This document shows, in pieces, positions 40,374-50,262 of a DNA stretch of 50,262 nucleotides. The notes beneath the pieces are model-generated. The model had not been told where the DNA came from. It saw only the letters and a list, made by a program, of their open reading frames with translations, and searched no databases. The position numbers and the translations under genes are program-made. How positions within the stretch are numbered: position 1 is the first letter of the stretch; each line of letters starts with the position of its first letter. Source of the DNA: Syntrophobacteraceae bacterium CG2_30_61_12 (GTDB lineage Bacteria; Desulfobacterota; Syntrophobacteria; Syntrophobacterales; DSM-9756); assembly GCA_001873705.1 (NCBI GenBank), contig MNZR01000079.1, positions 1 through 50,262 on the forward strand. Direction: 5' to 3'.

Positions 40374-43052
40374 CTACAGTTTCTCCACCGCGACGGCGCA
40401 AGCCTTGTATTCCGCCGTCTTGCAGATGGGGTCGAACACCGGATTGGTGAGCCAGTTGGCGCAGGTCTTCCGGAAATGAAAAGACATCCAAACCATTCCA
40501 GGGTTGATCCGATCGGTTATCCTCGCTTTGATATTCACCGCGCCGCGCCGCGATTTCACCCGAACCTTCTCACCATTGGCGATGGCAAGTCTCCGGGCGT
40601 CGGTCGGCGAAATGTCGAGGGTCTCTTCGCCCATAAGATCGTTGAGTCCCACCGCCCGCCCGGTCTGGGTGCGGGTGTGATAGTGATAGAGGCGGCGGCC
40701 CGTGCTCAGAACGAAAGGATAGTCCTGGTCCGGGACCTCGGCCGGCGGGGTCCAGTCCACGGGAATGAACCGTCCGCGGCCGCGGGTGAAGCGACCATTT
40801 TGGTGCATGACGGGGGTGCCGCAGTGGTTTTCATCGGGCACGGGCCATTGGAGGCCGTCGCCTTCGAGGCGCGCGTATTTGATGCCGGCCAGTATCGGGG
40901 CCAGCCGGGAGATTTCGTTGTCCCACAGCTCACCGGCACTGCTTGACGCCCACTCGTGCCCCATGCGCCGAGCAATCTCCTTGAATATCCACCAATTGGG
41001 CATGGCCACCCCGGGCGGCTCGCTGGCCTTGCGCACCATGGAGACCCGGCGCTCGCAGTTGACAAAAGTGCCGTCGTTCTCGCTCCAGGCGGCCGCCGGC
41101 AGGATGACATGGGCGAACCGGGTGGTCTCGGTCTGGAAGTTGTCCTGGCAGACCAGAAACTCCGCGGCAGCAAGGCATTTCTCCACATGCGCAATATCCG
41201 GCTCGCTGTTGGCGAGGTTTTCTCCGAAGATATAGAAACCCTTGATCTTGCCGTCGCGCAAGCCTTCGATCATGTCGGGCATCATCAGGCCCGGCTTGTC
41301 AGGGAGGGAATCCACCCCCCAGGCGGCCCGAAACTTGGCCTGGGCCTTCGGGTCGTCCACCTTCTGGTAACCGGGAAAAACGTTGGGGAGCGCGCCCATG
41401 TCGCAGGCGCCCTGCACGTTGTTCTGGCCTCGCAGGGCGTTGACACCGCTGCACTCGAACCCGACGTTGCCGAGCATCATCTGCAGATTGGCGGTGGATA
41501 TCACGTTATGGACGCCGCAGGTGTGTTCGGTAATGCCGAGGGTGTAGGCGAGCATCCCGGGCCTTGTGGCCGCCATTTTCCTGGCCGTTTCCCGGATCGT
41601 GTCCGCAGGTATTCCGGATAGTTCCGCGACCCGCTCGGGAGGATACTCCAGGACCTTGCTCTTTAGCTCCTCAAAGCCGGTGCAGCAGGAATCGACATAG
41701 TTCCTGTCATAGAGATCCTCGGTGATGAGCACGTTCATGAGTCCATTGAGAAACGCGATATCGCTTCCCACCTTGATCGGCAGATAGAGCGCGGCGTGGT
41801 CGGAAAGCTCGGTCCGCCTGGGGTCTGCGACGATAAGCACGGCCCCGGTTCTGGCGGCGTTCTTGACGTAGGTTGCAGCTATTGGGTGCGCCTCGGTCAT
41901 GTTGCTCCCGATGACAAAGATCATTTTCGCCTTGGCAAACTCGGTGATCGAGTTGGTCATGGCGCCCGAGCCGAACGACATGGCCAGACCCGACACCGAC
42001 GGTGCGTGGCAGGTCCGGGCGCAGTTGTCGATGTTATTGGTGCCGAAGACCGACCGGAAAAGCTTCTGCATCTGGTAGGAGTCCTCGTTGATGCTGCGGG
42101 AACAACTGACTCCCGCAAGGGCATCGGGACCATGCTTGGCAATGATTTCCTTGAACCTGGTCGCCACCAGCCTCAAGGCCTGGTCCCAGGACGCTTCGCG
42201 GAACCCGCCGTTTTCCCTGATCAGCGGAGTCTTCAGGCGCTCGTCCGAATAGATGAAGTCATACCCAAAGCGCCCCTTGACACACAGCCGGCCCTGGTTC
42301 GGCAAACCATCCTCGACCCCGGACACCTTGATGATCCGGCCGTCCTTCACATGAAGCAACTGCTGGCAACCGCAACCACAGTATGGACAGGTCGTTCGAA
42401 CCTTCTGCTCGGTTTGCCAGCTCCGCCAGTGCAGGGCCGTTTTCTTTTCAACCATGGCTCCGACCGGACATACCTGGATACACTCACCGCAGGAAACGCA
42501 CTTGTCTCGATCATAGGCGATCCGCTTGCCATCCGGGCCGTCCGCCATGGAGAGTGCGCCGATCCCCTGAATCTCGGTACAGGCGTGCACGCAACGCAGG
42601 CACAACACGCAGCGTTCGGGGTTGGATTTGATGAAGGTGGTGGCGTAGGGCGCGGTGAACTTTGAGGTCGGTGCCTGCGCTTCAACCCCGCTAATGCCAT
42701 GTTCATAAACCAGGTCCTGAAGCAGGCACTGCCCCGCTTTATCGCAGATCGGGCAATCCAGGGGATGATGGACCAGGATCGCCTTCAATACGTCTTGCCG
42801 CATGGGAAAAAGACGGTCCGAATGGGTGGTCACCGCCATGCCAGCCGCTACCTGGGTTTCGCACGCGGCCACGGGGGTTGAATTCCCAGCCACTTCGACC
42901 ACGCACATTCCACAGGAGCCGATGGGTTTTAATCGTTCATGAAAGCACAGGGTAGGGATGCGGATTCCAGCGTTTTTGGCCACCTTAAGGATGGTAGCCT
43001 CAGGTGGAGCCAAAACCTCTCTGCCGTCTATGGTCAACTTCACCATTTTCAA
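40374..43052 (-). CDS. fdhA: formate dehydrogenase catalytic subunit with NuoG-like N-terminal FeS domains, cysteine-containing
   Basis: 892 aa; CARTCHAPSVSGLAMSFGSGAMTNS; Cys codon TGC at 42009-42011. TTG start (43052) or ATG at 43046. Confidence 0.95.
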   Translation of the reverse strand: MKMVKLTIDGREVLAPPEATILKVAKNAGIRIPTLCFHERLKPIGSCGMCVVEVAGNSTPVAACETQVAAGMAVTTHSDRLFPMRQDVLKAILVHHPLDCPICDKAGQCLLQDLVYEHGISGVEAQAPTSKFTAPYATTFIKSNPERCVLCLRCVHACTEIQGIGALSMADGPDGKRIAYDRDKCVSCGECIQVCPVGAMVEKKTALHWRSWQTEQKVRTTCPYCGCGCQQLLHVKDGRIIKVSGVEDGLPNQGRLCVKGRFGYDFIYSDERLKTPLIRENGGFREASWDQALRLVATRFKEIIAKHGPDALAGVSCSRSINEDSYQMQKLFRSVFGTNNIDNCARTCHAPSVSGLAMSFGSGAMTNSITEFAKAKMIFVIGSNMTEAHPIAATYVKNAARTGAVLIVADPRRTELSDHAALYLPIKVGSDIAFLNGLMNVLITEDLYDRNYVDSCCTGFEELKSKVLEYPPERVAELSGIPADTIRETARKMAATRPGMLAYTLGITEHTCGVHNVISTANLQMMLGNVGFECSGVNALRGQNNVQGACDMGALPNVFPGYQKVDDPKAQAKFRAAWGVDSLPDKPGLMMPDMIEGLRDGKIKGFYIFGENLANSEPDIAHVEKCLAAAEFLVCQDNFQTETTRFAHVILPAAAWSENDGTFVNCERRVSMVRKASEPPGVAMPNWWIFKEIARRMGHEWASSSAGELWDNEISRLAPILAGIKYARLEGDGLQWPVPDENHCGTPVMHQNGRFTRGRGRFIPVDWTPPAEVPDQDYPFVLSTGRRLYHYHTRTQTGRAVGLNDLMGEETLDISPTDARRLAIANGEKVRVKSRRGAVNIKARITDRINPGMVWMSFHFRKTCANWLTNPVFDPICKTAEYKACAVAVEKL

Positions 43053-43093
43053 TGTGAGTTCTCCCTTGCCATGGATGCGTGTAAAACTTGATC

Positions 43094-43111
43094 TATGTCA
43101 AAAATGACATA
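43094..43111. promoter_or_regulatory. inverted repeat TATGTCA-AAAA-TGACATA upstream of FdhA-Cys
   Basis: Perfect 7-bp dyad, 41 nt from the start codon at 43052. Confidence 0.8.
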
Positions 43112-43477
43112 ATTGCCGTCGCTTGTTCTCCTGGCTGCCAACCGCCAAAGCGATTGCAGTTGCTCCTACTGGAAGCGTGCGTTCCGCTCGGGAACGGCGC
43201 TACGGTGAGACTGGATCAACTACCTTGGGAACTGTCAGGGAAGGAGATCTTGCGGCCTGGTTCCGTGCCTACCAACCACGGGTGGCATGTTGCAGGCGAG
43301 GTCAGGTAAAACCGGAAGATCGAAGCACCGATGAACTCCTTGGGGGAGGCGTCACTACGATGGAAACCGTCACAGTTCCCTTCCTGACCGACTGAAGGGA
43401 GTGGTCGCCGGCTCATCGCGCGTTCTGTCTTGATATCATGCACCCTCGCTTGCACCTGGAAGCAACCGTTTGGACCA

Positions 43478-46400
43478 CTAAACGGCCTCGATCATGGCGA
43501 AGATCTGGGCGTCATCATAGCCTTGCAGCCGAATGGCGCCGGACCGGCACGATGCCGCACATAGACCGCAGCCCTTGCACAACGCCGGGTTGATTTCGGC
43601 CTTGCCCCGGTCATTGAAACGGGGGGCCGAATAGGGACAGAGTTCCACGCAGGTGCCACAACTACTGCAAAGCATTTGTTGGGTTGCCGCCACCATGCCG
43701 CTGAAGTGAATGGTCTTGCGGGCCAGGATGGTGGCGGCGCGCGAGGCTGCCGCCTGGGCCTGGGCGATGCTTTCATCGATGGGTTTGGGATAGTGGGCGA
43801 TACCGCACAGAAACACGCCGTCGGTGGCAAACTCCACCGGGCGCAGTTTGACGTGAGCCTCGAGGTAGAAACCGTCCTCGTTGACCGGTATCTTGAAAAA
43901 TTGCGCCAAGGCTTCATCCTGGTTGGGCACAATGGCGGTTGCCAGGACGAGGAGATCGGCATCGATGACCAGATGGCGCTGGAGAATCGGGTCGGCCACC
44001 GTGACCCGTAACTTTCCGTCCCGGATGCGCACTTGCGGTTTGTCCTCGAGATCGTAACGAATGAACAGCACCCCCTGGCGCCGCGCTTCCAGGTAGAGCG
44101 ATTCCCGTTCGCCGTAGCTTCTCAGGTCGCGATAGAGAACGAACACGTCACCTTCGGGATTGATCTTTTTCAGGTGCAGGGCGCTGTGCAACGTGTGGGT
44201 GCAGCACACGCGGCTACAATATGGCCGCGCCGGTTCACGCGAACCCACGCACTGAATGAAAACGGCGGTCCGCACTTCCTTGAGGGTTGGGTCCGCCATC
44301 AGGAAGCGCTGATCGAGACCTTGGTGGGTTAAGATCCTGGAATCATCCCCAAAGCAGTATTCGTTAGGCTGCCATTCGCTGCCGCCGGTGGCGATCACGG
44401 CCACGCCATGCTCGAAGACCCGGGAAGTCCCTCCAGATTGGATGTTGGTTTTGAAATTCCCCACGAAACCCTCTACCAGGGAAACCTGACTGGCTAGATG
44501 GACTTCGACCAGCGGGTGTCGGAAAAGTGTTTCCGAAAGCTCCCGGACGAAGCCGGCTATGTCTTCGCCACGCCAGGTCTGGTGCAGGGCCAGGGCCTGA
44601 CCACCGAGCCGGTCCGAGCTTTCCACCAGGCAAACCGGATAGCCCTGGTTGGCCAGGGTCTTGGCCGCCACCATGCCGGCCACGCCACCACCTACGACCA
44701 GCGCCTTCTGGGTGACCTGCAACTCGGGTTCCTGAAGGGGTTCGAGCAGGGCGGCTTTGTATACGCCCATGCGGACCAGGTCCTTGGCCTTTTCGGTGGC
44801 GCCCCGCGGGTCGCTGCTGTGGACCCACGAGACCATGTTGCGGATGTTGGCCATTTCAAAGAGGTAGCGGTTGAGCCCCACTTCTTCCATGGTTTCCTGA
44901 AAGAGCGGTTCGTGGGTCCGCGGGGTGCAGGCTGCCACCAGGATGCGGTTGAGGCCCTGCTCCCGAATGAGCCGCTTCAAGGTTTCCTGGGTGTCCTGGG
45001 AACAGGTGTAGAGGTTATCCGCCACATATTCCACGAAAGGGAGGCTGCGCGCATACTCGCGTACGGCAGGAACGTCCACCACGCCGCCGATATTGATCCC
45101 GCAGTGACACACAAAGACCCCGATCCGGGGACGCTCGCCCAAAACATTGATTTGGGCCGGGAGCTCTTTCGCCCTCACCAGCGTTCCCCGCGCCGGGCTG
45201 AGCAATGCGCCCGCCGCTGCTGCTGCGGCACTGGCTTCCATAACCGATTGGGGGATATCTTTGGGACCCTGGAATGCGCCGCAGGCAAAAACACCCGGGC
45301 GGCTTGCGGACGCCGGTTCGAAAGAGGTGTGTTTACAAAAACCGTTTTCGTTCAGTTCGAGACCCAAGCGCTGGGCCAGTTCTCTCGCCTTTTGCGCAAC
45401 CTCCAGCCCCACCGACAGGACCACCATATCGTAGGTCTCCCGCGCCATCACGCCGTCTTCCGCCATATAAGTGATTTCTAGATCATCCGATTGCGGCACG
45501 GCATCGATGCTGTGGACCCGGGAGCGGACAAAGTGGACACCGTGTTCGTCGCGAGCGCGGTTGAAGGTCTTCTCGAAGTCCTTCCCATGAGTGCGCATGT
45601 CCATGTAGAAGATGGTGGTTTCCAGGCCGCCGCGGGCGTGTTCCTTGGCGATGACCGCTTCCTTGATGGCATACATGCAGCAGACCGCCGAACAGTACGG
45701 ATGGTCACGGTGATTGAGGTCCCGTGATCCGATGCACTGGAGCCAGGCGATGCGCTTCGGCTCCTGGTGATCCGACGGCCGCACCAGATGACCCATGCTG
45801 GGTCCCGACGCGGAAAGAATCCGTTCGAATTCCATGGAAGTGACCACATTGGGGAACTTCGAGTAGCCGTAGGACTCGTAGACCCTCGGGTCAAAGGGCT
45901 TGAATCCCGGAGCCACAATAACGGCACCCACCCGGACGGTGCGCTCCCCGGCCTGGTCCCCATGAACCACGGCGTTGGCCAGGCAGGCTTCGACGCATTG
46001 GTAACATTCGCAGCAAACGGCACAGTTGAGGCATCTCCGTGCTTCGGCTTGGGCCTGCTCCTCGGTCAACCCCAATTTCACTTCGCCAAAGCCTTGCCGG
46101 CGCTGTTCCAGAGGCAAAGTCGGCAGGTGCGGACGAGGTTTCTTGGCGATCTGTTCGGGCATCGCGGGAAAACCCTGTTCGGGCAGCTGCAACGGTTCAC
46201 GACCGGCGCGGAGATCCTCGCCCTTGAGGTAGCGGCTGATGGAGACGGCTGCTTCCTTGCCCTGGGCCACGGCGCCAATGGCAATCCAGGGACCAGTTTG
46301 GGCATCCCCGCCGGCAAATACTCCGGGGATGTTGGTGGCGAAGGTGACCTCTTCGGTCTCGATGGTGCCCCGACGCGTCAGCTTCACCCCGCCGACCTTA

Positions 46401-47908
46401 CCCAACCAGGCCGAATCGGGCACCTGACCGATGGCCGGCACCACCCAATCGCAATCGATGATGAATTCACTGCCGGGAACCGGCACCGGACGGCGGCGAC
46501 CGGATGAATCCGGTTCTCCCAATTGCATCCGCTCACATTCCAGCCCCACCACCCGGTTGCCCCGGGTGACAATCTTTTGCGGCGCCGTTAGATACTGGAT
46601 ATCGATCCCTTCGGCCAGGGCATCGGCCACTTCGTTGGCGCGCGCGGGCATCTCCTGGGAGGACCTGCGGTAGATGATGCTCACCTGCGCGGCCCCCAGG
46701 CGCAACGCCACCCGCGCGGCATCGATGGCCACATCGCCGCCTCCGACCACGAGCACTCTGCCCTTGAGTTCCTTCAGTTCGTCCAAATTGGCGCGGCGCA
46801 GCAGGTCTACACCGTGGAGCACCCCGTCGGCGTCTTCACCGGCAAGGTTGAGTTTCAGACTCTGGTGGGCGCCGATAGCCAGATACACGGCCCGGTACCC
46901 CTGGGCGAACAAACCATCGATGGTGACATCACGCCCCAAAGCGGTGTTGCACCGGATGTCCACACCCAGTCGGGTGATGGCTCGAATCTCCTGGTCGAGC
47001 ACCGCGGGCGGCAGCCGGTAATCGGGAATGCCCACCCGCAACATCCCACCAGGTTGAGATAGGGCATCAAAAAGGGTCACCTGGAAACCGTCCAGCGCCA
47101 GGAAATAGGCGGCGCTCAAACCGGCGGGGCCCGACCCGATGATGGCCACCTTCTCGGGACGTTTCTCAATGGCCGGGATGGGCAGGCTCTCGATATCCAC
47201 CCGGTCGGCCACGAAGCGTTTGAGGGCGCAGATGGACAGCGGTTCATCCGCCTCACCGCGGCGACAGGCGGTTTCGCAGGGATGAGGACAGATCCGCCCG
47301 ATAACCCCCGGAAGGGGCAGGTTGCGCAGGATCACTTGCATGGCTTCAGGGTATCGGCCCGCGGCGATCAGCGCAATGTAGGCATGGGCGTTCACTTCAT
47401 TGGGGCAGGCCACACGGCAGGGGGATACGCCAATTTTTTCGATGGCAAAGGCGCCCGGGACCGCCTGAGCATAGCGGCGGTAGGCTGCCCGGCGCTCGCT
47501 CATAGCCATGTCGTATTCGTTCTTGCGCGCCACCGGGCACACCCGGGCACACTCGCCGCAGCCGGTGCATTTGTCCGGATCGATGAAACGCGGTTGCTGC
47601 AACAGCTTCACCTGGAAATTCCCGGGTGCCCCACTCACCTCCTGGACGTTCGTCAAGGTCAACAACTCGATATTTAGATGTCGGCCGACCTCGACCAGCT
47701 TGGGCGAGAGAATGCACATGGCGCAGTCGTTGGTGGGAAAGGTCTTGTCCAACTTAGCCATAACCCCACCGATGGAGGGCTCGCTTTCCACCATATAGAC
47801 GCAATAGCCGGAATCGGCCAAATCGAGCGCCGCCTGTATTCCCGCGACACCGCCGCCAACCACCATCACGGAACCAACTACCGATTGCTCCAACGACTGA
47901 TCCTTCAT
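43478..47908 (-). CDS. giant HdrA-like flavoprotein with inserted NfnB/GltD-like domain (HdrL-like)
   Basis: HdrA motifs (VVGGGVAGIQAALDLADSGYCVYMVE, LDKTFPTNDCAMCILSPKL), NfnB/GltD-like insert (PEKVAIIGSGPAGLSAAYFL...GGMLRVGIPDYRLP), second HdrA-like FAD module, C-terminal 2x[4Fe-4S]. Confidence 0.9.
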   Translation of the reverse strand: MKDQSLEQSVVGSVMVVGGGVAGIQAALDLADSGYCVYMVESEPSIGGVMAKLDKTFPTNDCAMCILSPKLVEVGRHLNIELLTLTNVQEVSGAPGNFQVKLLQQPRFIDPDKCTGCGECARVCPVARKNEYDMAMSERRAAYRRYAQAVPGAFAIEKIGVSPCRVACPNEVNAHAYIALIAAGRYPEAMQVILRNLPLPGVIGRICPHPCETACRRGEADEPLSICALKRFVADRVDIESLPIPAIEKRPEKVAIIGSGPAGLSAAYFLALDGFQVTLFDALSQPGGMLRVGIPDYRLPPAVLDQEIRAITRLGVDIRCNTALGRDVTIDGLFAQGYRAVYLAIGAHQSLKLNLAGEDADGVLHGVDLLRRANLDELKELKGRVLVVGGGDVAIDAARVALRLGAAQVSIIYRRSSQEMPARANEVADALAEGIDIQYLTAPQKIVTRGNRVVGLECERMQLGEPDSSGRRRPVPVPGSEFIIDCDWVVPAIGQVPDSAWLGKVGGVKLTRRGTIETEEVTFATNIPGVFAGGDAQTGPWIAIGAVAQGKEAAVSISRYLKGEDLRAGREPLQLPEQGFPAMPEQIAKKPRPHLPTLPLEQRRQGFGEVKLGLTEEQAQAEARRCLNCAVCCECYQCVEACLANAVVHGDQAGERTVRVGAVIVAPGFKPFDPRVYESYGYSKFPNVVTSMEFERILSASGPSMGHLVRPSDHQEPKRIAWLQCIGSRDLNHRDHPYCSAVCCMYAIKEAVIAKEHARGGLETTIFYMDMRTHGKDFEKTFNRARDEHGVHFVRSRVHSIDAVPQSDDLEITYMAEDGVMARETYDMVVLSVGLEVAQKARELAQRLGLELNENGFCKHTSFEPASASRPGVFACGAFQGPKDIPQSVMEASAAAAAAGALLSPARGTLVRAKELPAQINVLGERPRIGVFVCHCGINIGGVVDVPAVREYARSLPFVEYVADNLYTCSQDTQETLKRLIREQGLNRILVAACTPRTHEPLFQETMEEVGLNRYLFEMANIRNMVSWVHSSDPRGATEKAKDLVRMGVYKAALLEPLQEPELQVTQKALVVGGGVAGMVAAKTLANQGYPVCLVESSDRLGGQALALHQTWRGEDIAGFVRELSETLFRHPLVEVHLASQVSLVEGFVGNFKTNIQSGGTSRVFEHGVAVIATGGSEWQPNEYCFGDDSRILTHQGLDQRFLMADPTLKEVRTAVFIQCVGSREPARPYCSRVCCTHTLHSALHLKKINPEGDVFVLYRDLRSYGERESLYLEARRQGVLFIRYDLEDKPQVRIRDGKLRVTVADPILQRHLVIDADLLVLATAIVPNQDEALAQFFKIPVNEDGFYLEAHVKLRPVEFATDGVFLCGIAHYPKPIDESIAQAQAAASRAATILARKTIHFSGMVAATQQMLCSSCGTCVELCPYSAPRFNDRGKAEINPALCKGCGLCAASCRSGAIRLQGYDDAQIFAMIEAV

Positions 47909-48665
47909 CTGACTTTGCTCCCGTAAATTCCATCGAGCCAAGAAGCTCGCGTTGTTCTCAGCCTATTGGGTCATGTGCCTCGAGCGGCCGGGCGCCTGCG
48001 CTACCCAACGTGTTGATGCGTGCGCAAGGCCAAGTGTTTCCGGAACACAGGTATGCTCCATGGATTCTCAAAGAATGAAGCCCGATGACGAATAACAAAG
48101 GATCCTCCCCGGGTTCACAGGCTCGGCAGTTGCCCCCATATCCTCGGCGTTTCTTGTGTCTTTGCCGGGTCAGGCTGCATCGAGAAGGGAATCGAGCCGG
48201 ACTATAAGACCCTTGGAAAATCATGGACTGGAAAAGGAAGGAACGGAGTCGATCTTTCGGCCTGGCCCTAGGCGTACCTGACACGGGTAGCGCGATCCAA
48301 GCACCCTCAGGTGAAGCCGAAAGATGAGTACATGAAAAAGTTCCTTAGTGGGGGAGTGACATCAATTCACAGGAGCAGGTATCCTGAAGTGGTCACCGCG
48401 TCAAATAGGTACTTCCTATCATAAGATGACGTCCTACTCAGGAATGCCGATTTATTGCTGGTTGGATGATTGAAAGCTGTAGCAATCGAGCGTGCCAAGT
48501 CCTTCTGATCTCTCACGATGGAATGGGATCCCCGACGGAGGAACCAGCAGATTTCAGATAGAAAAATCTTCATCTTCGCGCAAGTTTTTCCATTTTGAGC
48601 AGTTTAACACGATAAGAAGGTTGGTGGGGTTTGGTTGGTTTTTCTGAACCGGGGGAGTAATCGCT

Positions 48666-49516
48666 ATGGATTGGATGTTCGTTCATTTCTCAGTCTCCGG
48701 AGTAGACACCTTCTCCTCCTGCCCTTTCAGATGAGTGTGTTGGGCTATACCAGCCCATCCGTTAGTGGCACCAACCAGTTTTTCAATGTTGTAGCCATTC
48801 CGAGCGGTGTCTATCGCTACATTCGCGAAGGGCGGATGGTGTGGCCCCTCACCTGGGCTGTCATTGTCGGCACCCTTCCAGGGGTTTTTATCGGAGCCTG
48901 GATCAGGATCGTCTATCTGCCTGACTCGAAGAATTTCAAGCTCTTTGCCGCCCTGGTTCTCTTATATATCGGTGTCCGGCTTGCCATGGACGTTTTCAAG
49001 GACAAAGCGGCGAACGCTCAAGCCAAGGCGGCAGGCGGTTCGAAGTCGGTTGATCAGATGCGGGTCACGAACGCCAAATTCACCATGAAAAGCGTCGAGT
49101 ACACGTTTTCCGGCAAAACCTACTCCTTTTCACTGCCGGGCGTCTTCCTTACCTGCTTTGTCGTGGGAACTGTCGGGGGAATCTACGGAATTGGCGGCGG
49201 AGCAATAATCGCCCCGTTCTTTGTGGCTCTTTACAAAATGCCCGTCTACACCGTTGCCGGAGCTGCTCTCATGGGAACCTTCATCACATCGCTTGCAGGT
49301 ATCGCGTGCTATCAGTTGATGGGTTACGTCATCCACACTCCGCTCAGAGTCGCACCGGATTGGCTGCTCGGCGGCCTGTTTGGAGCCGGCGGGTTCGGTG
49401 GAATGTATCTGGGGGCTTACTGCCAAAAATATGTGCCGGTGCGGATGATCAAGATGATCCTGTGCACCTGTATCCTCTTTGTTGCCATCAAGTACGGTCT
49501 AGACTTTTTTTGGTGA
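48666..49516 (+). pseudogene. TauE/SafE family permease with apparent internal deletion and frame change near the N-terminus
   Basis: MDWMFVHFSVSGVDTF (frame of 48666) followed in another frame by LLLPFQMSVLGYTSPSVSGTNQFFNVVAIPSGVYRY... Confidence 0.7.
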
Positions 49517-49702
49517 ACTAGTGATTTTTTCTCTTCCGAGCGCAAGTATTTCCAGTTTCGATGGGTTAACAAATGAGCAGCAAAAGCCCAGAGGATACAC
49601 GGCAGGGACCGTATTTGTAGGTGGGGCATTGGAGGGCAAAGTGGGAAATCGAGAATTATGGGATTGCAACCGTGACCTACTGAAAACAGGAAGGTAGATT
49701 CC

Positions 49703-49870
49703 ATGTCAGCGGACGGTCAGACTAGAGAACTCGAGGGTGGAAGCAATGTGCACGCGGAAGCTGTGAGCACGCCGAAAACGAAAAATCGTTACAACAAGAT
49801 GGAGTGGGCCGGCGCTTTCGGTGATATCGGCACCCTGATTCCCTTTGTGGTGGCCTATATCACCCGCATA
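49703..49870 (+). pseudogene. N-terminal fragment of MOT1-like molybdate/sulfate transporter
   Basis: RYNKMEWAGAFGDIGTLIPFVVAYIT, then unrelated sequence. Confidence 0.65.
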
Positions 49871-50262
49871 GGTCTACAAGTTGTGGTTTCCTATTTTGGG
49901 TCAGTTTTCAGTGGCATAGCTGGATCACAGTGCGATTTCGCAGAACAGGAAGGCATTATGGACGTTCATGACTTGAATCCAAGGCAGATCGTATGTCTTC
50001 CCTCCGGCTAACAAGAAGGGGCTCCTGCCGGCATTTTTTGCTCCAGGATTGAAGGGTACGAAGTTCCTGGTATTGGCTTGAGCCTTGAAGAAAAGAGTCG
50101 TCCATTGCTTATCGCGAAAGCTCTCCACTTGTTTCAACTTGCGCTTTACGAGCTTCAGGTAGTTGTCCACCATGGATGTGGTTTGCGCTATACCCTTTCT
50201 CTGCTTGTGTGAGGTGTAGTAGACGGCATTCTCTTTCAGTTCATCGAGTCTCGCTCGCAGTA
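49871..50262 (-). mobile_element. 3' end of a transposase-like gene running off the window
   Basis: Minus-strand ORF open to the window edge: LRARLDELKENAVYYTSHKQRKGIAQTTSMVDNYLKLVKRKLKQVESFRDKQWTTLFFKAQANTRNFVPF; IS family not identified, left boundary approximate. Confidence 0.5.

Noticed and set aside
43088-43395. Small ORFs in the HdrL-FdhA intergenic region
   Set aside because: Overlap the conserved operator and FdhA leader; no family resemblance.

Overview
The window appears to be accessory chromosome of an anaerobic, probably Desulfobacterota-like bacterium (taxonomy is inference). Left third: a lipoprotein, a GH13 alpha-amylase-like enzyme, a GH63/MGH1-like glucosidase with three 1-nt frameshifts, a SUKH-like/DUF1269 protein, bifunctional PutA, and a ydbH-ynbE-ydbL operon. 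The core (about 14.6-47.9 kb) is a molybdenum/tungsten formate-dehydrogenase region. It has two parallel gene sets, one using selenocysteine (in-frame TGA) and one using cysteine at the same active-site position: soluble FdhA-Sec (14685-17381) and FdhA-Cys (40374-43052); TAT-exported FdnG-Sec (26520-29558) and FdnG-Cys (36284-39325). Each FdnG has its own FeS subunit and FdhE, and each set has its own small ModE-like HTH protein. Associated genes: modABC, an XRE/PBP-like regulator, an orphan PhsA-like molybdoenzyme, FdhD, a DUF364-like protein, an FmdE/MoCF fusion, and a giant HdrA/NfnB-like flavoprotein (HdrL-like). The main unexplained signal is a set of inverted repeats. TATGTCA-N4-TGACATA is perfect and sits exactly 41 nt from the start of both soluble FdhA paralogs, with degenerate copies upstream of FdnG-Sec and the PhsA-like gene. 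A ModE-like 24-nt palindrome (CGTTATGC-N8-GCATAACG) lies upstream of the FmdE/MoCF gene. The right edge shows decay: a TauE gene with an apparent internal deletion and a MOT1-like transporter truncated next to transposase-like sequence.
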